Assembly (NCBI GenBank): GCA_016702505.1
Contig: JADJDU010000003.1
Location: forward strand, 248,001 to 312,000
DNA: 64,000 nucleotides
DNA from: Microthrixaceae bacterium
GTDB lineage: Bacteria > Actinomycetota > Acidimicrobiia > Acidimicrobiales > Iamiaceae
Reading direction: 5' to 3'
Shown here: positions 53,456 through 62,961 of the stretch, piece after piece
Position numbering within the stretch: the first letter of the stretch is position 1
Layout of the letters: each line of letters opens with the position of its first letter
The notes under the pieces: model-generated
Told to the model about the DNA's origin: nothing
The model's database searches: none
What the model saw: the letters and a program-made list of their open reading frames with translations, nothing else
Position numbers and translations under genes: made by a program

Positions 53456-55408
53456 TCAAGGAGCCGTCAGCGACACGTGGAACATCGGATCTCGACCAGG
53501 GTGATGGCCGATCGAGGGTCCTGGGTGGTCAGGAATCCTCGACTGCCCGGCCAGGCAGAAGCCCAGCCCGATCGGACCAGCGGTCGGACGAACCGGTGCC
53601 GATCCCAACTGCACCGACGGCCAGTCACTCGCCGGATCACCCCCCATGAAGGTCGGATCCGACCCCGAGGCGACCAGCACCGCCACCCACCACCGGACGC
53701 CGGCGTCGAGCACCACCGCATCCACAAGCGCCGCCCCGAACACCCCCGACCCTTCCAGCTCGATCCCCGCTGGTCCGGTAGAGGTGACCACCGCACCTGG
53801 CCGCCCATCCGCGGCGGTGGACACCACTGCGGCCGTCACCGAAACACCGGCCTGCGCCGACACCACTTCCAACCAGATGTCGGTGGCCCGGGCCGGTGCC
53901 GCCAGCACCGGCAACGGCATCCACATCACCACACCTCGCTCCAGCACCGTCCCGACCCCTGACGCCCGCAGCGACGAAACGGCGCATGGGACGGGGGCCA
54001 GGAATCCTCCCTGGCTCCCCATCGAGTTGGCGAGAACCGTGGTTGCGCCTCCCGGAAAGCTAGCGATCAACTCGGCCCGCCCCCCGGTGTCCCGAGCGGT
54101 GAGCACCGGGTCAGGCAATCCGGAATCCACCCGTTCGGCAGGGGTCAACCGCAACCGCGCCAGATCTACCTGCCCGGATCCACTGTTGACGGCCAAGCTC
54201 CCGACCCCCGCCCGGGAGAGGAAGGTGTCCATCGGCATGGAGCCGCCGGGTCCAAGCCCAAGGGTGGGGCCTGGGAGCCCAATGAGATCCAGGACAGGAC
54301 GAGACGCTGACAGGCCCCAAGCCAGCTCCGGATCATCCTGGTGTACCCGGCCGGCCAGCACCGCTCCACCCAGTTTTGTGGAGACCGAAATGGTCCCAGC
54401 GCCTGGGCTCCACTCCTGTTCGCGGTGCAGCGAACTGACCACCTGCGATAGCAGTGATGCAGCCACGATTCCGGGGGCGATAGCCGCGGCAGCATGACCC
54501 GCAGCGATCGCCGACGTGATCGATGCCGGATGGACACCGTCGAGCGTCGGGAGCCGGCCAAGAGCACCGGCTCCATCGATCAGCAGGCACCCCAGGCGTT
54601 GGGCCACCCGACGTCCCGCCTCGGCGTGGTCCGGTGTGAACTGCGAGCTGATCGGGGCCAACCAAAGGGCAACGTCCGTCTCTGGGCGCCGCGCCTGGAT
54701 GCCGGTGACCAGCCGGGAGACATCGCCCTCATAGTCATCATCGTTGGTGCCGGTGCCGACCACCACCAGGTCCGGTCGGATCGTGTCCAGAGCATCGAGA
54801 ACCCAGCCGGGGTTCTCGAGGAAATCGAGGCTGGTGCTTCCACTGCGGACGGCGGGCCAGACCCTCACTCCCTGGTGCGCGTTGTGCTGGTGGACGTAGA
54901 CGCCCTCCAACACCGAGGTACCCCCCTGAGATTCGATCACCAACTCCACCGGAGACGATCCGTCGGACCTGGTGAACAACGAGAGTCGCGAATGAGCCAC
55001 GACCCCCTCCGTGTCGATGACGCCCATGACGCCGTCACCCCAAGTGACCCTCAACTGACCGGCATCGGGTCGACGCGTCCAAACGACGGAGAGGGCTTGA
55101 CCGCCAACCTCGACCCGCGCCCTCTGACCCACCTCCAGCAAAACCGACCGACCGCCGAGGCCACATTCCGGGTCCGGAGGTGCCCCTGCCGCGCTGGACA
55201 ACGGGTTCACGTAGGCGTTGTCGCTGGCCCTGCGGTACTGGACGGTCTCGACCCGATTCGAGAGCAGCTCACCGAGTTGCCACGGAATCGGGTTACCCGT
55301 CGCGTTCAGCTCGCTGATCGAGTCTCCGAGCCAGATGATGTTCGCTATCGCCGAGCCCGCTTGGGCGTCACGGAGCTTCGCCGCCCAACGGGACTCCTCG
55401 ATCAACAC
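53456..55408 (-). CDS. SGNH/GDSL esterase with a large C-terminal domain
   Basis: 650 residues. SGNH blocks: IIWLGDSISE near residue 28 (nucleophile Ser), GTGTNDDD near 220 and DGVHP near 288 (Asp-His). No signal peptide is visible. Between them (100-190) is a beta-rich insert as in carbohydrate esterases with a CBM-like module. The C-terminal 330 residues (Gly/Val/Ser-rich, beta) have no recognised family, but read like a phage-tail or adhesin-type beta structure. Likely role: removing O-acyl groups or binding glycan, which fits the acetyltransferases next door. Ends 12 bp from the radical SAM gene. Confidence 0.75.
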   Translation of the reverse strand: MLIEESRWAAKLRDAQAGSAIANIIWLGDSISELNATGNPIPWQLGELLSNRVETVQYRRASDNAYVNPLSSAAGAPPDPECGLGGRSVLLEVGQRARVEVGGQALSVVWTRRPDAGQLRVTWGDGVMGVIDTEGVVAHSRLSLFTRSDGSSPVELVIESQGGTSVLEGVYVHQHNAHQGVRVWPAVRSGSTSLDFLENPGWVLDALDTIRPDLVVVGTGTNDDDYEGDVSRLVTGIQARRPETDVALWLAPISSQFTPDHAEAGRRVAQRLGCLLIDGAGALGRLPTLDGVHPASITSAIAAGHAAAAIAPGIVAASLLSQVVSSLHREQEWSPGAGTISVSTKLGGAVLAGRVHQDDPELAWGLSASRPVLDLIGLPGPTLGLGPGGSMPMDTFLSRAGVGSLAVNSGSGQVDLARLRLTPAERVDSGLPDPVLTARDTGGRAELIASFPGGATTVLANSMGSQGGFLAPVPCAVSSLRASGVGTVLERGVVMWMPLPVLAAPARATDIWLEVVSAQAGVSVTAAVVSTAADGRPGAVVTSTGPAGIELEGSGVFGAALVDAVVLDAGVRWWVAVLVASGSDPTFMGGDPASDWPSVQLGSAPVRPTAGPIGLGFCLAGQSRIPDHPGPSIGHHPGRDPMFHVSLTAP

Positions 55409-55420
55409 GGTTCGGAGTTG

Positions 55421-58093
55421 TCAGTTGGCCATCCCGTGCGCGGCCAGCGTCCGCTCAACGGGTGAGTGCAGCTCCCAGTGGAGGTACTCGTCAATGTCGG
55501 TATCGAAACCCAGTCCGATATCGCAGAGCCGGTGAGGATCCTCAACCGTGAAGGAGGCAGGACCATAGGACTCCAGCGGAGGGACGTGGTCGGCCCAGTC
55601 TGTCCTGTGCCCGGAATCTTTGGCCTTCAACACGTCGCGGTACCAGGCTCCGACATCGTGACCCACCTCGATCGTGTAGGGGAACTTCCGACCCTGGGCG
55701 GGGAGGACGGCATGTTGGGCCGCCAAGACAGCATCGAGCCCTGAACCAGGCGGCACGCCGAGTCGCTCGACCGCGAAGCGCCCCATCTCGTCGATGAAGA
55801 GGCGCCAGCTCACGGGAGGCACCATGGTCACCGGCACCACCCGGGTAGCGGTGGTGATCGTGGGGTAGGCCTCCGGCTCGTTCTGGGTCAGCTCTCGCAA
55901 CGCCTCGATCAGGTCTGCTTCTCGCAGGCCAACGGTATGGCGCAGATACCTGGCCGTGAGGCGCAACACCGCGAAGTTCTCCATCAGGCGGAACACCGCT
56001 CGGAGCTGGAGCATCACGTCGTAATCCTCCCGGGTGAAGCTGGAGGACGAGACCACCAGCGCACGTCCGAGTCCTGCTGACCCCCGAGACGGGATCGCGG
56101 GCGACGGCGATCGGTCGATTCGCTCGGTCCGGATCTGGTTCTCAGTCCTGTAGGACGGTTCGTTCATCGGGCTGTTGATCAGCATCTCGGTCTGGAAGAC
56201 CTTTGCGTTGATCTCACGATCTATGCACTGCTGGAAGTCCTCTCGCACCGAGGCGGTCGTAGCTCCGGGTAGACCGATCATGAGATCAACCATCAGCGGA
56301 AGCTGGGCCTGGCGGAACTCACGGGCGAGATCGTCGTACTTCTCGACCTTGATGTTCTTCCGCCGAATGGTGGCCAGCGTGTCGTCGTCCATCGACTGCA
56401 ACGAGAGAAGCCCTTCGGTGACAACGCCAGCTCCGGCCATCACCTGAACGATCTTCTGAAGGTACTTGACCGTGTTCTTGGCGTAGTTGGTGACGAAGCT
56501 TCCGGGATAGCCCTTGGTCGTATACAGCTCCGCGACCTTCTCCGCGATCTGGACGTCCTGGTCGAAGATGCCGAAGTTGGCGTCGCAGAGGAAGATCTTC
56601 TCGACCTTGTTGTCTGCGCACCACTCGAGCTCCGCGAAGATCCGCTCCAGGTCGAACTTCCTGATCCTCGAGGCAGTGCTCGATCCCCAGTCGCAGTAGG
56701 TGCAGCTGTAGGGACACCCACGGTTTGTCTCGATCATGGCCGTATTGATCACACCGCCACCGAACGGCTCGTACAGGCCTGTCAGATACGGCGATGGCAC
56801 CACGTTGATGTCGGTCAGCCGGTCGCGGTCCGCCGTCCGCACGACGCCATTGGGGCCTCGGTAACTCAGGCCCGGCACCGAATCGAGGACCGAGAGGTCT
56901 CGCTCCTCGTCATCTCTAATGGGTGCCAACGCGGCCAACAGCTCGGCAAAGGTCACCTCGCCTTCGCCATGGACCACCACATCGATGAACGGGTTGGCAG
57001 CGAAGTAGGCCTCGACATCGCCCGGGTACTTGGGGGAGTCGGGTCCGCCATGGATCGTGATCGCCCTCGAGCTGCGATCCTTGATGATCTTGGAGCTCTC
57101 CAGGTTGACGCCGTGGGACCACACGTAGTTGCTGAACATGAAGACCGAGCCGTCGTCTATCAGCGACTCAAGCACGTCCGGGTACATGAAGGTGGCCGGG
57201 AGGAAGTCGTAGCTCTCCAAGAGCTGACCCTCGTTCCATGCCGATGCATATGACACCAACATCCCGAGTGACAACGGCATGATCAGCTGGTCATAGATCG
57301 GGATGACCGCAGTTCGGCGAACACCGGTCTCCGCCTGCTGGGCGTAGCGCTGCTCGATTCGATCTTCGAAATCAGATCGCAGGTGGGCCTGGGTTTCGAT
57401 CGCCTTGGCGAACAGGTGACTAGCAATGAACTCCTGGCGAGAGGAGGTCTGCATCGACTCGGATCGTCCGACGATGCGCGATGCCAGGAGGATCCCGGCC
57501 GTTTCCATGAAACGGTCCTCAGTCAGCGCCGCCCGGCCCGCCTGCTCGACGTGGGCCGCAAAGGCCGCCTCGACCGATTGCGAGGTGCTCAAGTTCACGG
57601 CAGCGAGCACCTGAGCTGCGCTCAACACCGCCCGGACACCTCCGTCGTGGTCGAGCGCGTAGTAGCTGCCATCAGCCACCGTCAAGAGGATCGGGCTCCC
57701 GATGTCGAGATTGTCAGACATCGCTACTGCTTCGGCTGCCCCCTGTCCCTCCGACGAACCGCGGGACGGCACCACCGCTCTGTTGGAGCCCTCGACCAAC
57801 TTGCGCTCCCGCAAGTAGAAGAGCGTGACGTGAAGGTCGAATGCGGGCACGCTCCAGTCAGCCGATATCTCCTCGATCAGGGGAGAAACGTCTCGAACCT
57901 CGGGCCCCGACAACTCAGCCATCAAGGCTAGATCGGCACCGGCGATCACAATCTCGGGAAGCATGTCGATCTTGGGAATGCACACTCCTTCGCGACGGAG
58001 CATGACGGTGGCGAAACGGCTGAGCCGCGCGCCGTCTGCGGATGATGCTTCAGAGTGTTGGCTCTCACGCGTAGTTGAGATGTCGGTCATCAA
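55421..58093 (-). CDS. radical SAM protein with B12-binding-like domain and PqqD-like N-terminus
   Basis: 890 residues. The 4Fe-4S motif CPYSCTYCDWG (Cx3Cx2C) is near residues 456-463. Residues about 265-390 look like a B12-binding Rossmann domain (IPLSLGMLVSYA-type start, ITIHGGPDSP, VVVHGEGEVTFAELL), although the classic DxHxxG is not evident. Residues about 25-105 (LRREGVCIPKIDMLPEIVIA, LFYLRERKLV) resemble the PqqD/RRE fold, and a second stretch (GSYYALDHDGG) recalls it too. The family (BchE/methyltransferase type) performs radical C-methylation or ring chemistry. Substrate unknown; co-oriented with the small PVPEEH gene. Confidence 0.82.
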   Translation of the reverse strand: MMTDISTTRESQHSEASSADGARLSRFATVMLRREGVCIPKIDMLPEIVIAGADLALMAELSGPEVRDVSPLIEEISADWSVPAFDLHVTLFYLRERKLVEGSNRAVVPSRGSSEGQGAAEAVAMSDNLDIGSPILLTVADGSYYALDHDGGVRAVLSAAQVLAAVNLSTSQSVEAAFAAHVEQAGRAALTEDRFMETAGILLASRIVGRSESMQTSSRQEFIASHLFAKAIETQAHLRSDFEDRIEQRYAQQAETGVRRTAVIPIYDQLIMPLSLGMLVSYASAWNEGQLLESYDFLPATFMYPDVLESLIDDGSVFMFSNYVWSHGVNLESSKIIKDRSSRAITIHGGPDSPKYPGDVEAYFAANPFIDVVVHGEGEVTFAELLAALAPIRDDEERDLSVLDSVPGLSYRGPNGVVRTADRDRLTDINVVPSPYLTGLYEPFGGGVINTAMIETNRGCPYSCTYCDWGSSTASRIRKFDLERIFAELEWCADNKVEKIFLCDANFGIFDQDVQIAEKVAELYTTKGYPGSFVTNYAKNTVKYLQKIVQVMAGAGVVTEGLLSLQSMDDDTLATIRRKNIKVEKYDDLAREFRQAQLPLMVDLMIGLPGATTASVREDFQQCIDREINAKVFQTEMLINSPMNEPSYRTENQIRTERIDRSPSPAIPSRGSAGLGRALVVSSSSFTREDYDVMLQLRAVFRLMENFAVLRLTARYLRHTVGLREADLIEALRELTQNEPEAYPTITTATRVVPVTMVPPVSWRLFIDEMGRFAVERLGVPPGSGLDAVLAAQHAVLPAQGRKFPYTIEVGHDVGAWYRDVLKAKDSGHRTDWADHVPPLESYGPASFTVEDPHRLCDIGLGFDTDIDEYLHWELHSPVERTLAAHGMAN

Positions 58094-58209
58094 GTTCCCC
58101 TACCAGGCACACCTGGAACCTGCGCCCGTTGGCGCTGTGGACAGGATCCCACCCTATCGCCGGGTCGGGCCCGATGCCGATGGGCCGGGGCCCAAAGGTC
58201 GCAGGTGGG

Positions 58210-58638
58210 TCAGTCCCCTTCAGCCACGTCAGGGACGTGGGCGAGTATTCGCCGGGCCAGCGAGGGGATGATGTAGATCAGGTTCTCGACTTGATGCCCG
58301 TCGCCGCCGTCGGAGTTCACCTTTGCTTCCATCACGAGGCAAGGAGCGAGATCTCGGATCTGAAAGGCACCGTTGATGTTCAGCGCCAGCCCGTAGACCT
58401 CACCCACGCTCGAGGCCGTGACCGCCGCTATGGAATCGCAGGAGAGCAACTCGCGGCGCGCCGATGCCCGACAGATGACGTCGAAGACCGTCCGCTCGTC
58501 ATCGGTCAAGCTCAGGCGAGTCTCCACCACCGAATCGATCTCGTGGTCGGACATCCTCGTGGAGATGAGGTGTCGGATCATCTGCCGACTGAACTCCTCC
58601 GCGTGTTCCTCGGGGACCGGAATCAGAACGTCACCCAC
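58210..58638 (-). CDS. MGxVxxPVPEEH-family small protein, copy 2
   Basis: 142 residues from GTG 58638 (AAGGGA at 10 bp). N-terminus MGDVLIPVPEEHAEEF mirrors the 37547 protein. The middle (TRMSDHEIDSVVETRLSLT, DDERTVFDVICRASARREL, SSVGEVYGLALNINGAF) reads like a winged-helix region and the end (NLIYIIPSLARRILAHV) is hydrophobic. Lies 116 bp upstream of the radical SAM gene on the same strand. No family recognised; possible regulator, adaptor or substrate-carrier. Confidence 0.55.
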   Translation of the reverse strand: MGDVLIPVPEEHAEEFSRQMIRHLISTRMSDHEIDSVVETRLSLTDDERTVFDVICRASARRELLSCDSIAAVTASSVGEVYGLALNINGAFQIRDLAPCLVMEAKVNSDGGDGHQVENLIYIIPSLARRILAHVPDVAEGD

Positions 58639-58742
58639 CGGTCAGGATCCCTTGGGGGCGGCCGAAGTCATGCTCCCATCCTATTAGGCACCTGAGCGAT
58701 AGGTCCGGTAGTCGTCGCTACCAGGTTGATCAGACCGGGGGA

Positions 58743-59666
58743 TCAGGGGCGGCGTTCGATCGCCAGTCGGGCGCAGTGGTCGAGCATCTCCAACGCCGGG
58801 TCCGGCATTCGTCCGAGGTGAATCGGGTCAGCCGTCAGCTCCCGGAATGGGGCGCCACGAAGCGTCTGGTACTGGGCGTCCATGTCGGCCCAGGTGAACC
58901 TTCGGGACGTAGCCGCACCGCCATGGATCTGGTGGAACGTGCCCTCGGCCAGGAGCTGGACCAGTGTCGTGTCATCCCGCTGGCAGGCCCGCAGGTAGAG
59001 GTCGTGGTTCACCAGCCCGCCTCCGGGTAGGTCGAAGGCTTCGTCATAACCCCCGAGGTCAGTCCACAGATCGCGACCCATGAAGAGCGAACTGCTTTCG
59101 CTCTTGGCGCCGAACCAACCCCGATGCGACGAGCCCGCCAGGGTGGAGCAACCGAACAGCCGATAACCGTCCTTCGTCCACTCCACCTGCTCCAACAACG
59201 CGTCCTCGACGGCCTGGTCATAGCCAGCTTCGGCCGCCTTCATGTGGGTGGTGGGTCCAAGGTGGTATGCGGGAGCGGTCACCACCGCACGGTCTGCCAC
59301 TCGGTCACCGCGAATGGCCATTGCCAGCAACCCAGGAGATGCCAATCGAGCACCATCCATCACCACCCCGACCAGCGACCCGCGGGCCGCCTCGATACCG
59401 ATGTTGGCGGCACGTGCCGGCGATGCCGGGGCCGGGTCGAGCCTGATCAACCTGGCATCGAGCACCGAGTCTGCGACGATCCGATCCAGCGGCTCGGGGG
59501 AGCCGTTGTCGACGACGACCACCTCGTAGTCGTCAGGATCGACCTCTCGTTGGTATCGGGGAGACAGGCTGTAGAGGGTCCGTGGCAGTTCGCGACCCAT
59601 TCCGTAGGCCACCACCACGACGGTCAGGGCCGGGCGTCGTTCCTCGCCCCCGGCGCGAAGCGTCAC
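58743..59666 (-). CDS. free-standing GT2 glycosyltransferase, paralogue of the fused GT2 domains
   Basis: 307 residues. LTVVVVAYGMGRELPRTLYSL, YEVVVVDNGSPEPL, VVMDGARLASPGLL, GGYDEAFDLPGGGLVNHDLY and TFHQIHGGAA line up with the same blocks in both four-domain proteins. The acceptor/metal motif is DGA rather than DxD in all three, so this is a distinct subfamily. It is followed 14 bp downstream on the same strand by copy B's stop side, i.e. it lies just after copy B in the same leftward operon. Confidence 0.85.
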   Translation of the reverse strand: MTLRAGGEERRPALTVVVVAYGMGRELPRTLYSLSPRYQREVDPDDYEVVVVDNGSPEPLDRIVADSVLDARLIRLDPAPASPARAANIGIEAARGSLVGVVMDGARLASPGLLAMAIRGDRVADRAVVTAPAYHLGPTTHMKAAEAGYDQAVEDALLEQVEWTKDGYRLFGCSTLAGSSHRGWFGAKSESSSLFMGRDLWTDLGGYDEAFDLPGGGLVNHDLYLRACQRDDTTLVQLLAEGTFHQIHGGAATSRRFTWADMDAQYQTLRGAPFRELTADPIHLGRMPDPALEMLDHCARLAIERRP

Positions 59667-59679
59667 CGATTCCGGACCT

Positions 59680-62600
59680 TCATCGCACCCGGCGGAGGTA
59701 CCCGCCGGGGTTGAAGGAAAGGTGGTACTTCTCCATCTTGGGATCGGGGGCGAAGTTCCCGTTGCGAGCCAGGATCTGCTTCACGGCCTCAGCCGGGCCA
59801 GGACCGAACCCAGCCCACACGGGGTGACCGTTTACCACCGTGTCAGCGATCACAACGTAAGAACCGACTGGCACGAGCGGCGCGTACCGCTCGAACTCCT
59901 CAGATGTCGTGTGACGGTCCACCAGGGACCCGAGCACGACCAAAGCCGTCCCCCCGGCCACCCGTCGATGCACCTCCTCGGCCACATCTCGGTGATGCGG
60001 GCGACCGGTCAGGTGCTCGAGACGGGGGTGTGTCGGTCGACCATCGCCATCGGATGGGTCGACCGACAAGACCTGCCCGTGTCCGATCAGTTCGCAGATC
60101 GAGGCCAACAGGATCGAACGACCGCCGTCCTTGGACCCGGTCTCGATGATCCAATCGGGTCGCACCGTCGAGATGATCTCCTGATAGGCGACGAGGTCGG
60201 TGGGAGGCGTCCGGGTCGACTGACCCAACCAAGTCGTGTCCTCCCAAGGCATCGCGGCGTAAACCGACTCGATGAACGCCTTGCCCAACTCCTCGGGCAT
60301 GGGCCGGGGAGCCATCGGAGGACCGTCCACCCCACCGGCTGCGGCAGCAGCGTTGAACATCTCGGCCGACATCCGTCGAGGCCTGGTACGTCGGGCGGGC
60401 TGAGAGCGGATCGCCCCTACGTAGTGAACCGGCTTGCCCGGTCCGTGGAAGGCCCTACCCCTGAGATCCGCGTACTGCTGGCTGTAGTCGAAGACCTTGG
60501 TCCGACGCTCGGCGGCATCGACTCGGTTGGTGGTGTCGCCCCCGTGCAACTGGTGGAACGATCCCTCACCCAAGATGGTGGCCACAGTGATGTCGGGACC
60601 GCCCGCCAAGCGCTCGTACAAGTCGAGGTTGGCGAAACCAGCACCCGGAAGGTCGAAGCTCTCGTCGAACCCTCCGACCTGCTCCAGCGTCTCTCGCGCC
60701 ACGAACAGGCAGTTGCTCTCCCACAGCCCGTCCAGCCAGTCTCGGTCACCGATGAAGTGACTGATCTCGAACAGGCGGTAGCCGTTGGTGGGCCAGGCGA
60801 TCTGCTCGAACAGCCGATCCTCGTATTCACGGTCGTAGCCGGCAGCCATGGCATCGCCCTGCTGACCGGGACCGACGTACCACTGTTGGGTGGCCACGAT
60901 CGCCGGTGCATAGGTGGCGAGTCCAGCCAGTCCCCAGCGGAGGACTCCCGGAGTCACCACGTGGGCTCCATCGATCATCAGCGCGAAGTTGCGACCTCGT
61001 CCCGCACGGATTCCCGCGTTGAGAGCGTTGACCGGAGACGGATGGATCGAGTCGAGCGACAGCAGGCGGAACTCGGGGCCGAACTCGGACACCAGGTCGG
61101 CACTCAGGGCCTGGCCGGGCCCGGATCCGTTGTCGATCACCAACACCTCATAGGTGATGGCGTCCACGCCGTCTTGGTACGACCTCGACAACGAGTGGAG
61201 CGTCCGACGAGCCTCACGAGCCATGTTGTGGAAGACCACTACGACGGTCAGATCTACCTGGTCACCCGGCGCGGGAGGAGCCAACGGCGCGCGAGGTAGA
61301 TCGGCCTGGGGGGCGATGTCCAGAGCGCTCTCGAATGGCTCACCCCCGACCTTGCGCCACACCATCAAGCCGTGATCCCGGTGATCACACGGGCCGGTAA
61401 GACCTCGGCGCGTCCGGAACTCCTCCACCGAACGGCGGGTCTCGGACTCCTCGCTGGCATCGACGACCACGAACCCACCCACCGGGATCCGGCGGTAGAG
61501 CGCATCGAGCACCAACCCGGCATCCGCCCCGGTGTCGTGCCCCAGCCTCAACATGGCGACCTGTTCGATGTCGGCATCGGCCAACGACGCCTCGAGCTCA
61601 CCCGACAGGAACTTCACCCGAGCGTCGAGCAACCCGAAGCGGGTGAATCCATCTCGGATCAGGTTCAGATCGGCGCGGAAGTCGGCCACGCCCCGCTCGG
61701 TCCATCGGGCTGACTTGAGCCCTTCGGGAGCGGCTCGGAAGCGGTCCACCACCCACACCTTCTGGTCCTTCAGGTCGTAGGCGTCGAGCCAGGCCCGAAA
61801 GAAGATGCCAGCACCTCCGCGTCCTACCCCGACGTCGACCAGATCGCCGGGTACGGCCTCTGCCTTGACGGTCTCGAGGCGACCGTGAAGATCATCGAGG
61901 CGGGCTCGTCCCATGTCGGTGTAGGGCACGAAGGAACGTCCGCGACCATCGTCGGGGCCGGCAGGCCCGAGCCGCTCGCGGGCCAGGCGAGGCCAGACCT
62001 CGGGGTCTTGGCGCACCGGGTCCCGCAGTATCCGGGCGTCGGGGGCCCGCCCGGCTTCGATCCGGGCAGCGAGGTGCGCCAGTCGGGCTTCGTCTTCCAG
62101 GTAGTGCTCGTTCAGCAGCGCCGCCTTGACCGTGCCGAGGTAGCGGGCCACCAGCCGTAGCTCTCGGGCAAGGGCCGGGAAGTGAGCGTTGTGCTGGAAC
62201 ACCATGGCCTGGAGACGGAGACGTTCCCCCAACTCCAAGAGCAGATTGCGTCCTTCCACACCCTCGAGGCGGTCGAGCACCGAAGCCAGATCCGGCTGTC
62301 GGGCCAGCCGCTCCTCGGCCACCACGATGGCCAGCCCGAAGTAGACGGGCAACACCACCAGCCGCACTGGCTCGTCGTAGCCAGCTATCCAATCCTCCAA
62401 CCCGGTCATGACACCGTTGCGGGGTCCGCCCTCGTGCGTGGCGTTGAAGTGATTCGGGTTGAGTCCCGATGCACCCTTTGCCAGCTCGTTGCGATCGAGG
62501 TGGACTCCCTTTTGGGCATACGGCTGACGGAACTCGGCTGGCACCGTGTCCGGCGAGTAGTAGAGGTCGCGACGGCCGTAGGGCCAGCCGACATCATGGA

Positions 62601-62961
62601 GGATCATGATGGGTAGCTCGGCCCCCAAAGACCGGTTCCGCTCCGCCAGGAGCCGACACTCGTTGTACACCGTGTACCAGTTGTGATCGCCGTCGATCAG
62701 CGCTGCATCCATGGCCGGCAGTTCACCGAGGACATCGACGCTCAGGGCTCGGTGGAACACGTACTGACCGGCGAACTCCCGTTCATGCTCGGCGGGATCA
62801 AACGCCGGCTTCGGGTCGATCACGTGTAGCTCGGTCTCAGGCCCGAGCGTCTCGATGATCTGGCGGGTGTTCTCTCCCCGGAGGGCACCGATCTCGACCA
62901 GGCGTTTGACTCCGCCCGCCTCTAGCACGGGAGCGATGACGTCGTTCCAGAAGGGGAACAT
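59680..62961 (-). CDS. four-domain protein: methyltransferase - TylF-like - GT2 - CmcI-like, copy B
   Basis: 1,093 residues from ATG 62961, giving MFPFWNDVIAPVLEAGG; upstream open frame is not homologous to copy A. Domain 1: VEIGALRGENT, HVIDPKP, LIDGDHNWYTV, VGWPYGRRDLYY. Domain 2 (about 345-540): LVDVGVGRGGAGIFF, but the metal motif is RLGHDTGA and VVVDASEE lacks the DD pair, so likely inactive. Domain 3 (about 570-860): GT2 with LMIDGAHVVTPG, FHQLHGGDTTN. Domain 4 (about 920-1080): CmcI-like YQEIISTVRPDWIIETGS with an intact SAM Glu. Collinear with copy A over the full length. Divergent from the GT-C gene. Confidence 0.85.
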   Translation of the reverse strand: MFPFWNDVIAPVLEAGGVKRLVEIGALRGENTRQIIETLGPETELHVIDPKPAFDPAEHEREFAGQYVFHRALSVDVLGELPAMDAALIDGDHNWYTVYNECRLLAERNRSLGAELPIMILHDVGWPYGRRDLYYSPDTVPAEFRQPYAQKGVHLDRNELAKGASGLNPNHFNATHEGGPRNGVMTGLEDWIAGYDEPVRLVVLPVYFGLAIVVAEERLARQPDLASVLDRLEGVEGRNLLLELGERLRLQAMVFQHNAHFPALARELRLVARYLGTVKAALLNEHYLEDEARLAHLAARIEAGRAPDARILRDPVRQDPEVWPRLARERLGPAGPDDGRGRSFVPYTDMGRARLDDLHGRLETVKAEAVPGDLVDVGVGRGGAGIFFRAWLDAYDLKDQKVWVVDRFRAAPEGLKSARWTERGVADFRADLNLIRDGFTRFGLLDARVKFLSGELEASLADADIEQVAMLRLGHDTGADAGLVLDALYRRIPVGGFVVVDASEESETRRSVEEFRTRRGLTGPCDHRDHGLMVWRKVGGEPFESALDIAPQADLPRAPLAPPAPGDQVDLTVVVVFHNMAREARRTLHSLSRSYQDGVDAITYEVLVIDNGSGPGQALSADLVSEFGPEFRLLSLDSIHPSPVNALNAGIRAGRGRNFALMIDGAHVVTPGVLRWGLAGLATYAPAIVATQQWYVGPGQQGDAMAAGYDREYEDRLFEQIAWPTNGYRLFEISHFIGDRDWLDGLWESNCLFVARETLEQVGGFDESFDLPGAGFANLDLYERLAGGPDITVATILGEGSFHQLHGGDTTNRVDAAERRTKVFDYSQQYADLRGRAFHGPGKPVHYVGAIRSQPARRTRPRRMSAEMFNAAAAAGGVDGPPMAPRPMPEELGKAFIESVYAAMPWEDTTWLGQSTRTPPTDLVAYQEIISTVRPDWIIETGSKDGGRSILLASICELIGHGQVLSVDPSDGDGRPTHPRLEHLTGRPHHRDVAEEVHRRVAGGTALVVLGSLVDRHTTSEEFERYAPLVPVGSYVVIADTVVNGHPVWAGFGPGPAEAVKQILARNGNFAPDPKMEKYHLSFNPGGYLRRVR

